Source: an uncultured Bacillota bacterium (lineage in GTDB: Bacteria > Bacillota_I > Bacilli_A > RF39 > UBA660). Taken from it: a stretch of DNA of 53,981 bases. The notes under the pieces were generated by a model that was not told where the DNA came from, made no database searches, and saw only the letters and a list, made by a program, of their open reading frames with translations. Of the stretch, positions 8,971 to 18,526 are shown in pieces. Made by a program: the position numbers and the translations under genes. Positions within the stretch are counted from its first letter, which is position 1, and each line of letters opens with the position of its first letter. The DNA is taken from positions 1 to 53,981 of the forward strand of contig CAMOKF010000005.1 in assembly GCA_946617625.1 (NCBI GenBank). The letters are read 5' to 3'.

Positions 8971-10225
8971 CTTTTAATTTTATTTTTGCTCCAACATCTG
9001 TTAGTTTTTCTATTATATTTTCATATCCCCTTAAGATATGTTCAACATTTGTTATAGTTGTAGTTCCACTAGCAAGTAATCCTGCAGCTACCATTGCAGC
9101 TCCTGCTCTTAAGTCTGTAGCTACTACTTGAGTACCTTTTAACTCTGTCGGACCTAATATTGTTGCAGTTTGATTTTTTACTTCTATATCTGCTCCTAAA
9201 TCTTTTAAATATGGTATATGCATAAATCTATTTTCCCATATTGTTTCTGTTACTTTAGATTTACCATTTGCTTGTGTTAGTAATACAGTAAATGGTTGTT
9301 GCAAATCTGTTGGAAAACCTGGATACACTGCTGTTTTTATATTAGTATTCTTATATTTTTCATTTTTTCCTAAAATTGTAATATAATCAATACCTTTTTC
9401 TAATTCTATTCCCATTTCTTCTAATTTAGATGTTAATGCTTCTAAATGTTCTGGAATCATGTTATCTATTTTTAAATTATTTCCACATAGTGCTCCTATT
9501 ATTAAATATGTGCCTGCTTCTATTCTATCAGGTATTACTTCATGAAAACATTTATGAAGCTTATTTACTCCAACTATTTTTATTCTAGAAGTGCCTGCTC
9601 CTGTTATTTTAGCTCCCATATTATTTAAAAATGTTGCAACATTTACTATTTCTGGTTCCTTAGCAGCATTATCAATTATAGTAGTACCTTTTGCTTTTAC
9701 TGCAGCTAACATTATATTTATTGTTGCTCCTACTGAAGCTATATCTAAATATATATTAGCTCCTTTTAGTTCTTCTGCTTCTACTATATATTGATTCTTA
9801 TTACTTGTAACTTTTGCTCCTAATGCTTCAAATCCTTTTAGATGTAGATCTATAGGTCTAGCTCCTATAGAGCATCCTCCTGGAAAATACATTACTGCTT
9901 TTTTATACTTTCCTAGTAATGCTCCCATAAAATAATATGATGCTCTTAATTTTTTAGAATACTTTTCTTCAATTTCAGTATTTATCATATCTTTTGGATT
10001 AATTACTAAGCTTTCAGTTGATCTATTAACTTTAACATTTAATACTTCTAATATTTCACATAAGGCCTCTGTATCAGTTATTTCTGGTACATTACAAATA
10101 GTTGCTTCTTCATCTGTTAAAATTGCAGCTGGAATAAGTGCTACTGTTGCATTCTTAGCTCCACTTACTCTTATAGTTCCTGTTAATTCTTTTTGGCCTT
10201 CTATTTCAATTATTTTCATATTCAA
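8963..10225 (-). CDS. murA: UDP-N-acetylglucosamine 1-carboxyvinyltransferase
   Basis: GTIRVSGAKNATVALIPAAIL, PGGCSIGARPIDLHLKGFEALGA (catalytic Cys loop), PGFPTDLQQPF, ATDLRAGAAMV. Start may be the second Met (MKIIEIEG). Confidence 0.96.
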   Translation of the reverse strand: MNMKIIEIEGQKELTGTIRVSGAKNATVALIPAAILTDEEATICNVPEITDTEALCEILEVLNVKVNRSTESLVINPKDMINTEIEEKYSKKLRASYYFMGALLGKYKKAVMYFPGGCSIGARPIDLHLKGFEALGAKVTSNKNQYIVEAEELKGANIYLDIASVGATINIMLAAVKAKGTTIIDNAAKEPEIVNVATFLNNMGAKITGAGTSRIKIVGVNKLHKCFHEVIPDRIEAGTYLIIGALCGNNLKIDNMIPEHLEALTSKLEEMGIELEKGIDYITILGKNEKYKNTNIKTAVYPGFPTDLQQPFTVLLTQANGKSKVTETIWENRFMHIPYLKDLGADIEVKNQTATILGPTELKGTQVVATDLRAGAAMVAAGLLASGTTTITNVEHILRGYENIIEKLTDVGAKIKLKEI

Positions 10226-10236
10226 CCTCCCAGATA

Positions 10237-11079
10237 TTATATTCTAGTTCCAAATAGTTTTACTTTGGCTTCTATAGTATCTTTCATTGCTTTTTCTCCA
10301 CTTCCAATTACTTTTCTTGGATCATAAGCTTTATCATCATTATTTAAGAATTCTCTTACTGCTTTAGACCATGATACTTGAAGCTCAGTATTTACATTTA
10401 TTTTAGAAATTCCACATGATATAGCTTTTTTAATTTTATCATCTGGTATTCCACTTCCTCCATGTAATACTAGAGGTATTGGTAATTCTTTATTAATAAG
10501 GTCCATTCTCTCAAAGTTAAGATTAGGTTCTCCTTTATAGAAACCATGTACACTTCCTAGTGCTGGTGCTAGAGAGTCTATTCCTGTTTCATCATATATC
10601 TTTTTACATTCTTCTAAAGTAGCATAGAAAATATCACTTGTAATATTATCTTCTGTTCCTCCAATATGTCCTACTTCTGCTTCTACAGTTACTCCTTTAG
10701 GATGAGCATATTCTACTATTTCTTTAGTAATTCTTATATTCTCATCTAGTTCTTCACGTGAAGCATCTATCATTACTGATGTAAATCCAGCATCAATTGC
10801 TTTTTTACATGTTTCACTGCAACCATGATCTACATGTAAACAAACTGGTATTGTTATATTTAAATCTTTAATTAATCCAGTTACCATACCATAGATAGCA
10901 TCATAACCACCCATATATTTTCCAGCTCCGTCACTAACTCCTAGTATTACTGGAATATTCATTTCATTACATTTTTCAAGAATATATTTTGTCCACTCTA
11001 AATCGTTTATGTTAAAATGTGGAACTGCATAATGTTCCTTTTTTGCTTTTTCTAGCATTTCTTTTGAATTAACTAACAT
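10237..11079 (-). CDS. fbaA: Class II fructose-1,6-bisphosphate aldolase
   Basis: AVPHFNINDLEW, CLHVDHG, VEAEVGHIGGTEDN, HGFYKG, LVLHGGSGIPD, GISKINVNTELQ. Confidence 0.95.
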   Translation of the reverse strand: MLVNSKEMLEKAKKEHYAVPHFNINDLEWTKYILEKCNEMNIPVILGVSDGAGKYMGGYDAIYGMVTGLIKDLNITIPVCLHVDHGCSETCKKAIDAGFTSVMIDASREELDENIRITKEIVEYAHPKGVTVEAEVGHIGGTEDNITSDIFYATLEECKKIYDETGIDSLAPALGSVHGFYKGEPNLNFERMDLINKELPIPLVLHGGSGIPDDKIKKAISCGISKINVNTELQVSWSKAVREFLNNDDKAYDPRKVIGSGEKAMKDTIEAKVKLFGTRI

Positions 11080-11163
11080 TTCTTATCACCCAATTAAATA
11101 ATAAGAAAATATTATTATAAAGTCAATTATTTCAAAAGTATTTTACTTTATTTAGATGTAAAT

Positions 11164-11190
11164 AAAAAAATAGATTTGTTAATCTATTTT
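11164..11190 (-). terminator. Intrinsic terminator of spoIIR
   Basis: AAAATAGATT-tgtt-AATCTATTTT. Confidence 0.7.
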
Positions 11191-11193
11191 ATT

Positions 11194-11712
11194 TTATGAT
11201 TTATTAGTATATTTATTAATTATTTCTTTTACTAAAGATGTATATTCCACATTTTTATTATTTGTATCTATTTTGCAAAGAGGTGGAAATAACACACACC
11301 AAAAGTTATCTCCAACACCTTCTCCTATAGTTATTACAAGTGATTCATATTTTCCTTCTTCATATTTTATTCCTTTATATTCTTTTTGAGGAAAATAATT
11401 ATTACCATATTTTATAGTTATATTTTTATTATAGTTTGACTCTTCTAACTTTTTATTAATCTTTTCTTCTATTTTAACAATGTTATTATTAATCTTTTTT
11501 CTAGCTTCATTTATATCATTAGAAGATTCTATATCACTTATTTCTTCTTCTAAAGAATTAACTATTTTTCTTTTTAATGATTGGTCTTCTATATTATTAC
11601 TATTAGCAATAATTCTAAATCTAATACTATCCTTTGGGATTATTACTTGTTCATTTTTATTTATACATAGTATTAATATTATTATTGCTAGAATTATAAT
11701 TGCTTTTTTCAT
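11194..11712 (-). CDS. spoIIR: Stage II sporulation protein R
   Basis: N-terminal signal; IRFRIIANSNNIEDQSLKRKIVNSL...ITIGEGVGDNFWCVLFPPLCKID, diagnostic of SpoIIR; next to prmC-prfA as in Bacillus. Confidence 0.94.
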   Translation of the reverse strand: MKKAIIILAIIILILCINKNEQVIIPKDSIRFRIIANSNNIEDQSLKRKIVNSLEEEISDIESSNDINEARKKINNNIVKIEEKINKKLEESNYNKNITIKYGNNYFPQKEYKGIKYEEGKYESLVITIGEGVGDNFWCVLFPPLCKIDTNNKNVEYTSLVKEIINKYTNKS

Positions 11713-11714
11713 AT

Positions 11715-11754
11715 AAAAATCTCACTTTCCTTACATTGGTATAGTGAGATTTTT
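11715..11754 (-). terminator. Intrinsic terminator of prmC that also overlaps the spoIIR translation start region
   Basis: Perfect 12-bp arms AAAAATCTCACT / AGTGAGATTTTT with 16-nt loop. Confidence 0.65.
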
Positions 11755-11762
11755 ATTAATAA

Positions 11763-12587
11763 TTATTCAATATTTTTAAATATAAAGATCATTCTTTCTT
11801 TGTCGGACATATCTTTTTTAACTTCTATTTTTACATTATCTAATTCTTTTTCTATTAATTCTATAATATCATTTGCTTGATTAAATCCAATTTCTAATGC
11901 TATTAGACATTTTTCTTTTGAATGTTCTTTTATTCCTTTTATTATTTTTCTATAACAGTCTAATCCATCTTCTCCGGCATATAAAGCAATATGTGGTTCA
12001 TTGTTTTTTACTATATCTTCGATTTCTTCATCTGTTTTTATATATGGTGGATTACTTATTATAATGTCATATTTTTTATTAATGTTTTTCCACATATCAC
12101 TGTGGATAAAATTAGCTTTTACATCTAATCTTTTAGCATTTTCTTTAGCAACTTCTAATGCTTCTTCACTTATATCTATTAAATCCACAGATTTTGTGGA
12201 TATTTTTTTACTTAATGATAATCCTATTACTCCACTTCCACATCCTAAGTCAATTATTTCCACAGGATCTGTGAATAACTCTTTTGCATATTTAGATGTA
12301 TAATCTACTAATTCTTCAGTTTCGAATCTCGGTATTAATACATTTTTATTAATGATAAATGTGTTTCCTAAGAAATTGACATTTCCAATCACATATTGAA
12401 GTGGAATACCCTTATTTAGTGCATCTATTTCTTTTGTATATTTTTCTACTACTTTTTCTTCAACTTCCATATTTAAATAGTTAAATAATTCTAGAGGATT
12501 TTTATCTAATAACTCTGCTAAAAGAATTTTGGCATGATCTGAATGGCAACTCTTTTTACCTAAAACTAATAATTCTTCTACTGTCAT
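11763..12587 (-). CDS. prmC: Peptide chain release factor N5-glutamine methyltransferase
   Basis: IDLGCGSGVIGLSLSKK, DIIISNPPYI (NPPY), LYAGEDGLD. Confidence 0.95.
   Translation of the reverse strand: MTVEELLVLGKKSCHSDHAKILLAELLDKNPLELFNYLNMEVEEKVVEKYTKEIDALNKGIPLQYVIGNVNFLGNTFIINKNVLIPRFETEELVDYTSKYAKELFTDPVEIIDLGCGSGVIGLSLSKKISTKSVDLIDISEEALEVAKENAKRLDVKANFIHSDMWKNINKKYDIIISNPPYIKTDEEIEDIVKNNEPHIALYAGEDGLDCYRKIIKGIKEHSKEKCLIALEIGFNQANDIIELIEKELDNVKIEVKKDMSDKERMIFIFKNIE
12086..12278. repeat. Six DnaA-box-like 9-mers arranged as three inverted pairs inside prmC
   Basis: TTTTCCACA(12086)-6bp-TGTGGATAA(12101); AAATCCACA(12181)-5bp-TGTGGATAT(12195); ATTTCCACA(12256)-5bp-TGTGAATAA(12270). Confidence 0.6.
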
Positions 12588-12589
12588 TA

Positions 12590-13657
12590 TTATTCGTTAG
12601 TTTCTCCTTCAAGTTTTCTTTTTTGATCTTCTTGTATTAGTGCATCGATTACATCATCTAAGTAACCATCCATTATTCTATCTAAATTGTTAGTAGTAAA
12701 ACCAATTCTATGATCTGTTACTCTATTTTGAGGATAGTTATAAGTTCTTATTTTTTCAGCTCTATCTCCTGTACCTATTTTACTACGTCTTTCATTTCCT
12801 TCTTTTTCTAATCTTTCTTGCTCTTGTAATTCATATAGACGAGTTTTTAAAACTTTCATAGCTTGTTCTTTATTTTGAATTTGACTTCTTTCATTTTGAC
12901 ATGTTACTACTACTCCAGTAGGTAAATGTGTAATTCTAACTGCTGAATCTGTTGTGTTTACTCCTTGTCCTCCACAACCACTTGATCTATAAATATCTAT
13001 TCTTAAATCATTTGGATTAATATCAATATCAACATCTTCATCTGCTTCTGGCATTACTAATACAGTAGCAGTAGATGTTTGTAATCTACCATTAGACTCT
13101 GTTACTGGTACTCTTTGTACTCTGTGTGATCCTGATTCATACTTTAATAATGAATAAGCGTTTTTTCCTTTAATAATAAACTCTATTTGAGCGAATCCTC
13201 CAGCAGTTCCATCTACTGAGTTATATACCTGATATGTAAATCCTTTTTTTTCAGCATATCTTGTATACATTCTAAATAAGTCTCCTGCAAAAATATTGGC
13301 TTCATCTCCACCTGCAGCTCCTCTAATTTCAATAACAACGTTCTTTCCATCATTAGGATCTTTTGGAATTAGTAAGATTTCAAGTTCACCATCTAATTTA
13401 GTTTTTTCTTCTTCTAATGTCCTTAAATCTTCTTTAGCCATTTCTCCTAAGTCTGGATCTTTAGTCATTTCTTTAGCATCTTCTATTCCTGATAAAACTT
13501 TTTTGTATTTTTTATAACAGTTTACTATATCCTCTAATTCAGACATTTCTTTGGAATATTCCCTAGTTTTCTTTATATCTGAAAGAACTTCTGGTTTTGT
13601 TAATTCATTTTGTAAATATTCGTATTTTGCTAAAGTTGCTTCTAATCTTTCTATCAT
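12590..13657 (-). CDS. prfA: Peptide chain release factor 1
   Basis: EIRGAAGGDEANIFAGDLFRMY, SSGCGGQGVNTTDSAVRITHLPTGVVV (GGQ), RSKIGTGDRAEKIRTYNYPQNRVTDHRI. Confidence 0.97.
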   Translation of the reverse strand: MIERLEATLAKYEYLQNELTKPEVLSDIKKTREYSKEMSELEDIVNCYKKYKKVLSGIEDAKEMTKDPDLGEMAKEDLRTLEEEKTKLDGELEILLIPKDPNDGKNVVIEIRGAAGGDEANIFAGDLFRMYTRYAEKKGFTYQVYNSVDGTAGGFAQIEFIIKGKNAYSLLKYESGSHRVQRVPVTESNGRLQTSTATVLVMPEADEDVDIDINPNDLRIDIYRSSGCGGQGVNTTDSAVRITHLPTGVVVTCQNERSQIQNKEQAMKVLKTRLYELQEQERLEKEGNERRSKIGTGDRAEKIRTYNYPQNRVTDHRIGFTTNNLDRIMDGYLDDVIDALIQEDQKRKLEGETNE

Positions 13658-13706
13658 ATTTTTCTCCCCTTCCGGTAATCACTGGTATTATATCATAAAT
13701 ATTAAA

Positions 13707-13734
13707 GAAAAAAAACTAGATTATTGTTCTAGTT
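13707..13734 (-). terminator. Intrinsic terminator of rpoE
   Basis: AACTAGA-loop-TCTAGTT with adjacent A-run. Confidence 0.55.
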
Positions 13735-14167
13735 CTAAATCTTCTTCATCAAGAATTACAAGATCTTTTAATTCTTCGTTTGTATCTTCATCATAATCTT
13801 CTGGCTCTGTATCATCAAAGTCATCTTCTTCTATTTCATCTTCTTCTTTATCTTCGTCTTCTTCTTGAGTTTCTTCATCTTCTTCATCATCATCAGAGAT
13901 TTTTACTACTTTATCAGATGTATGGCGATTTCTTAAATCCCATGTACCATCTTTTAAAAGAATAAATCTTTTATCTGTTGCTAAAGATGTATAGAAATCA
14001 GCTATTTTATTTTCAAAAGTACTTTCAGGTAATTCTAGAAGTTCTATAATTTTTCTAAAAATATCTGCAGTGTTCATTGATTTTTTACTTTCTTCTAATA
14101 TTAAACATGTTATTTCTTTATTTGATAATAATTCTAATTCTTCTTTTTTCATTTTTTTAATACTCAT
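13721..14167 (-). CDS. rpoE: DNA-directed RNA polymerase delta subunit
   Basis: HARE-HTH-like N-terminus (TADIFRKIIELLELPESTFENKIADFYTSLATDKRFILLKDGTWDLRNRHTSDK) plus a strongly acidic tail. Confidence 0.93.
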   Translation of the reverse strand: MSIKKMKKEELELLSNKEITCLILEESKKSMNTADIFRKIIELLELPESTFENKIADFYTSLATDKRFILLKDGTWDLRNRHTSDKVVKISDDDEEDEETQEEDEDKEEDEIEEDDFDDTEPEDYDEDTNEELKDLVILDEEDLELEQ

Positions 14168-14280
14168 AATGTAGCCCTCCTATGCAGCACATCACTTTTA
14201 TTAATTAATTATAAAATTATTAAATAATAATTTTACCATTAAACTTATAACATATTATATATATAATTACAACACTTTTT

Positions 14281-16035
14281 TTACATTTTTTCTGGTACTT
14301 CTATTCCCAATATATCCAATAATAATAAATTTGTTTTATATACTATGTCTGTTAATACTAACCAACTTGTCTTCTTATTACTATCTTCTTCTATTAATAC
14401 TTTGTTATCTGAATAGAATTTATTATATATAGAAGTTAGTTTAAATATGTATTCTGCTACTTCATTTAATGATTTATTTTCTATTGTTTTATCAATTACA
14501 GTTGGTAAATTTAGTAGAGTTAAAGCTACCTCTTTTTCTACATCACTGTATATGCTATGCATTTTATTATATTCTATACCTTGTTCTTTGGCTTTTTTTA
14601 GTAATGATTTCATTCTTATAGTTGAATAAAGAATATATGCACCAGTTTTACCTTCCATATCAGCAAACTTATCTATTTCAAATATATAATCTGTTCCTCT
14701 AAAAGGTAATGAATCTGAATACTTTAGACATGCTATAGCTACTTTATGTGCTATTTCTTGTTTTTCTGCTTCATCTTTTGTATCTATAACAATTCTTTTA
14801 TATGTTTCTTCTTCTACTAAATTTATTAATTCTTTTAGTGGCATTACTCCACCATCTCTAGTTTTAAATGGTTTTCCATCTTTACCATTCATTGTTCCAA
14901 AGCCAACAAATTCTAACTTAACATTTTCATCTACTAGATTAGCATATCTTGCTGCTCTAAATACTTGATCAAAATGAAGAGATTGTCTTGCATCTACGCA
15001 GTACCATATTTCGTCTGGATTTTCTTCATGCTTTCTTTGTAGAATAGTTGCTAAATCTGTTGTTTGATAAGATAATGATCCATTACTTTTAACAAATAAA
15101 ATTGGTGGCATTGGAGCTTTATCTGTTTCTTCTTCTAATTCTACTATTTTAGCTCCTTCACTATCTTTTAATAATCCTTTATCATCAAATATTTTATATA
15201 ATTCATTATAGTATTCTACTGAATCACTTTCACCCAACCATAAATCATAATATACATTAAGACTATCATAGACTTCTTTAATATCTTTCTTTGATATTTC
15301 TATGATTCTTTTCCATAAATCATAATATCCTTTTTCCTTATTTTGAATTTTAGAAGTTATAATTCTTGCTTCTTCTAAGTATTCTTCATCTTCTTTAGAT
15401 TTTGCTGATGCTAAAGGATATATTTTTTCTAAATCTGCATTAGTAATAGGTAGTTCTACTTCTTCATAATTACCTTGATAATTTTCATCAAAGAAAGGTA
15501 ATTCTGGATACATTTTCTTTATTTCTAATTCTACTAATCCTAGTGGTCTTCCATAGTCTCCTAGATGTGCATCTCCCCATACTTTGTAACCAATTCTTCT
15601 AGCTAATCTTTTTAATCCTTCTCCTAGATTAGCACTTCTTAAATGTCCAACATGAAGAGCTTTTGCTACATTAGCTCCTCCAAAATCTATTACTATTTTC
15701 TTTTCTTCTCTTTTATCAATATTATAGTCAATATCTTTTTCAATATGATTTAATTCATTTACTAAATAATCATTATTAATAGATATATTAATAAAACCTG
15801 GTCCCGCAATATTTATATTAGTAAATTTTTCATCTTTATTTAGCTCTTCTACTATATCACTTGCAATCTCTCTAGGATTTTTACCATATTTCTTTGCTAG
15901 TTGCATTGCTTCATTTATTTGGAAATCTCCTAAATCTTTTCTATTAGAAGGTAATAAATTTATGTTTTCAACATCATATCCTATTCCCTTTAATCTTTCT
16001 TTTAAATCATTATTTATATTCTTTAAAATACTCAT
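14281..16035 (-). CDS. argS: Arginyl-tRNA synthetase
   Basis: DFGGANVAKALHVGHLRSANLGEGLKRL (HVGH), GDAHLGDYGRPLGL, GKPFKTRDGGVMPLKEL, C-terminal anticodon-binding domain. Confidence 0.97.
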   Translation of the reverse strand: MSILKNINNDLKERLKGIGYDVENINLLPSNRKDLGDFQINEAMQLAKKYGKNPREIASDIVEELNKDEKFTNINIAGPGFINISINNDYLVNELNHIEKDIDYNIDKREEKKIVIDFGGANVAKALHVGHLRSANLGEGLKRLARRIGYKVWGDAHLGDYGRPLGLVELEIKKMYPELPFFDENYQGNYEEVELPITNADLEKIYPLASAKSKEDEEYLEEARIITSKIQNKEKGYYDLWKRIIEISKKDIKEVYDSLNVYYDLWLGESDSVEYYNELYKIFDDKGLLKDSEGAKIVELEEETDKAPMPPILFVKSNGSLSYQTTDLATILQRKHEENPDEIWYCVDARQSLHFDQVFRAARYANLVDENVKLEFVGFGTMNGKDGKPFKTRDGGVMPLKELINLVEEETYKRIVIDTKDEAEKQEIAHKVAIACLKYSDSLPFRGTDYIFEIDKFADMEGKTGAYILYSTIRMKSLLKKAKEQGIEYNKMHSIYSDVEKEVALTLLNLPTVIDKTIENKSLNEVAEYIFKLTSIYNKFYSDNKVLIEEDSNKKTSWLVLTDIVYKTNLLLLDILGIEVPEKM

Positions 16036-16037
16036 AT

Positions 16038-16382
16038 TTACTCCTTTTCGACTTTATAGGTAATAGCTTGTCCTTCTACTTTAAACTCTATTTCTATATT
16101 GTCATTTTCTATTTTCATTTTTTTTGTTTCAATTTTTACAATTACTTTGTGTTCTTTTGTTTCAATTATTCCTTCAGTTATTTTATTTTTATCAAATACG
16201 TATTCAATTTTATAATTATCATTTCGTCGTCGTAAGACATTATTATCATAGTTATATGTTGTTCTTGTGCGTAATTTATCATTTTCAATGTACATAATCA
16301 TATCATTACTTTTTTTGCATATTGTAGTATAAACTATGTTTTCATCATTATTAATTACACTTACTTTTGCTTTAAAAGTCAT
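16038..16382 (-). CDS. DUF1934 (YwiB-like) beta-barrel protein
   Basis: MTFKAKVSVINNDENIVYTTI... upstream of argS as in Bacillus ywiB-argS. Start re-assigned to 16382 (GGGTGG ribosome-binding site); ORF track start at 16466 adds 28 aa. Confidence 0.75.
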   Translation of the reverse strand: MTFKAKVSVINNDENIVYTTICKKSNDMIMYIENDKLRTRTTYNYDNNVLRRRNDNYKIEYVFDKNKITEGIIETKEHKVIVKIETKKMKIENDNIEIEFKVEGQAITYKVEKE

Positions 16383-16488
16383 ATAACCACCCATTTCTAA
16401 AAACTTAGTATAGATTATAGCATATTTCTCTGTTTTTTCATACATATTTTTCTTCATTATTTCCAATAATAGTATTGAGGCTGATTCT

Positions 16489-18459
16489 ATGAAGATTAAA
16501 TCTTTTATTAGTAAAACAATTAAATTAGTATTATTATTAATAATAATTTCATGTATAGGTGTTTATATATATATTAAAATATCTCCAAAATTAGAAATAA
16601 ATAGTGCTAACAATCTGATACTCTACGATAGTAATAATAATGTTTTTTTTGAAGGAAGTCAATCAAAGGAATGGGTAAGCATTGATGAAATATCAAAAAA
16701 TGTTATTAATGCTACTATTTCTACAGAAGATAAAAATTTTTATAAGCATCATGGTTTTGACTTTTTACGAATATTAAAAGCATGTTATGTAAATTTAAAA
16801 AGTGGAACTACTACTCAAGGTGCGTCAACAATTACTCAGCAATATGCTAAAAACTTATTCTTAAGTTTCGATAAAACTTGGAAAAGGAAATGGGATGAAG
16901 CTTGGTATACTATTCGAATTGAATCAAGTTATTCTAAAGATGAAATTTTAGAAGGATACTTAAATACAATTAATTATGGTCATGGTCAATATGGAATTTA
17001 TAGAGCTAGTAAGTATTATTTTGATAAAGAACCTTCTGAACTATCCTTAGCAGAAGCAAGTATCTTAATAGGCATTCCTAAATCTCCTTCTAACTATTCC
17101 CCTTTTATTAATTATGAGCTATCTAAAGAAAGACAGCTTACAGTATTAAAATGTATGGTAAATAACAATGTTATTACTGAAGAAGAATTAAATAATGCGT
17201 ACAATGAAGATCTTATTTTTAATGATGGCAAAAATACTGATAATAGTGATAATTTAATGTATTATCAAGATGCTGTTATTAATGAGTTAGAAAGTATATC
17301 TACTATACCTAAAAGTTATGAATCAATTAAAGGTTTAAAGATATATACTAATCTAAATATGGAAGCTCAAAAAGAACTTGATCTTACTATTAAAGAAACT
17401 ATTCCTACTAACTCAGAAATACAAACTAGTGTTGTTGTTATGAACCCTAATACTGGTGGAATAGTTGCTTTAGTTGGCGGAAAAGATTATTTAAAGTCTT
17501 CTTATAATAGAGTTTTAAATTCTAAAAGACAAGTTGGATCTACTATGAAGCCTTACTTATACTATGCCGCATTAGAAAATGGATTTACTACTAGTTCTAC
17601 TTTTACTAGTGAAAAAACAACATTTAATTTAGAAAAATCTGATAGTTATTCTCCTAGAAATTATAATGATGTTTATGGAAATAAACCTATTTCTATGGCT
17701 ACTGCTGTAGCGTATTCTGAAAATATATACGCTGTTAAGACCCATCTTTTTTTAGGTAGTGATGCATTAATAAATGTTGCTAGAAGAGTTGGAATTAAAT
17801 CTAAATTAGAAGATATTCCATCTCTTCCTTTAGGCACTAATGAAATAAGTATTATAGAGATGGCTGCTGGATATTCATCTTTTGCTAATGAAGGATATAA
17901 AGTAGAACCACACTTAATTGAAAAAGTAGTTGATAGTAATAATAATGTTATATATGAAAATAAGAATACTAAAGAATTAGTATTAAATAGTAGTATTACT
18001 TTTATACTTAATAATATGTTAACAGCAACTTATGATTCTGATTATATAGATTATAATTATCCTACTGCTATTAGTTTAGGTCCTAAGTTAACTCATAAAT
18101 TTGCTTTGAAAAGTGGGACTACAGAAACAGATAACTGGAATATTGGCTATAACAAAGATGTAGTATGCGCTGTTTGGGTTGGTTATGATAATAATAAATC
18201 TTTAGATAAAAGTGAGTATAAGTACGCTCAAAACATCTGGTATAATACAGTAGAAAAATATGAAAAAGGAAAAGAAGATATTGATACATGGTATACTAAA
18301 CCAAAAAATGTTAATGTAGTACTTGTTGACCCAATTTCTGGAAAACCTGTGGATGAGAGTGCTGAAAAGAAAAAATTTATGTACTTTATTAAAGGTACAG
18401 AACCTAGTATTACTGAAAAAGCTTTTGATGAAAAAGAAAGTTTTCAAAAAGAAAGCTAA
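16489..18459 (+). CDS. Class A penicillin-binding protein (GT51 transglycosylase + transpeptidase)
   Basis: STEDKNFYKHHGFD, GASTITQQYAKNLFL, KDEILEGYLN; TP motifs STMK, SEN, KSGTTETDNW. Confidence 0.95.
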   Translation: MKIKSFISKTIKLVLLLIIISCIGVYIYIKISPKLEINSANNLILYDSNNNVFFEGSQSKEWVSIDEISKNVINATISTEDKNFYKHHGFDFLRILKACYVNLKSGTTTQGASTITQQYAKNLFLSFDKTWKRKWDEAWYTIRIESSYSKDEILEGYLNTINYGHGQYGIYRASKYYFDKEPSELSLAEASILIGIPKSPSNYSPFINYELSKERQLTVLKCMVNNNVITEEELNNAYNEDLIFNDGKNTDNSDNLMYYQDAVINELESISTIPKSYESIKGLKIYTNLNMEAQKELDLTIKETIPTNSEIQTSVVVMNPNTGGIVALVGGKDYLKSSYNRVLNSKRQVGSTMKPYLYYAALENGFTTSSTFTSEKTTFNLEKSDSYSPRNYNDVYGNKPISMATAVAYSENIYAVKTHLFLGSDALINVARRVGIKSKLEDIPSLPLGTNEISIIEMAAGYSSFANEGYKVEPHLIEKVVDSNNNVIYENKNTKELVLNSSITFILNNMLTATYDSDYIDYNYPTAISLGPKLTHKFALKSGTTETDNWNIGYNKDVVCAVWVGYDNNKSLDKSEYKYAQNIWYNTVEKYEKGKEDIDTWYTKPKNVNVVLVDPISGKPVDESAEKKKFMYFIKGTEPSITEKAFDEKESFQKES

Positions 18460-18526
18460 TTTCTATTTACTCAATGTACATCTAAAAATAAATTTGATAT
18501 AATTACTATAGTGTTGGAGGGATGAT

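Noticed and set aside
18202-18447. Minus-strand ORF of 81 aa opposite the PBP C-terminus
   Set aside because: F/I/N-rich antisense translation, no independent support.
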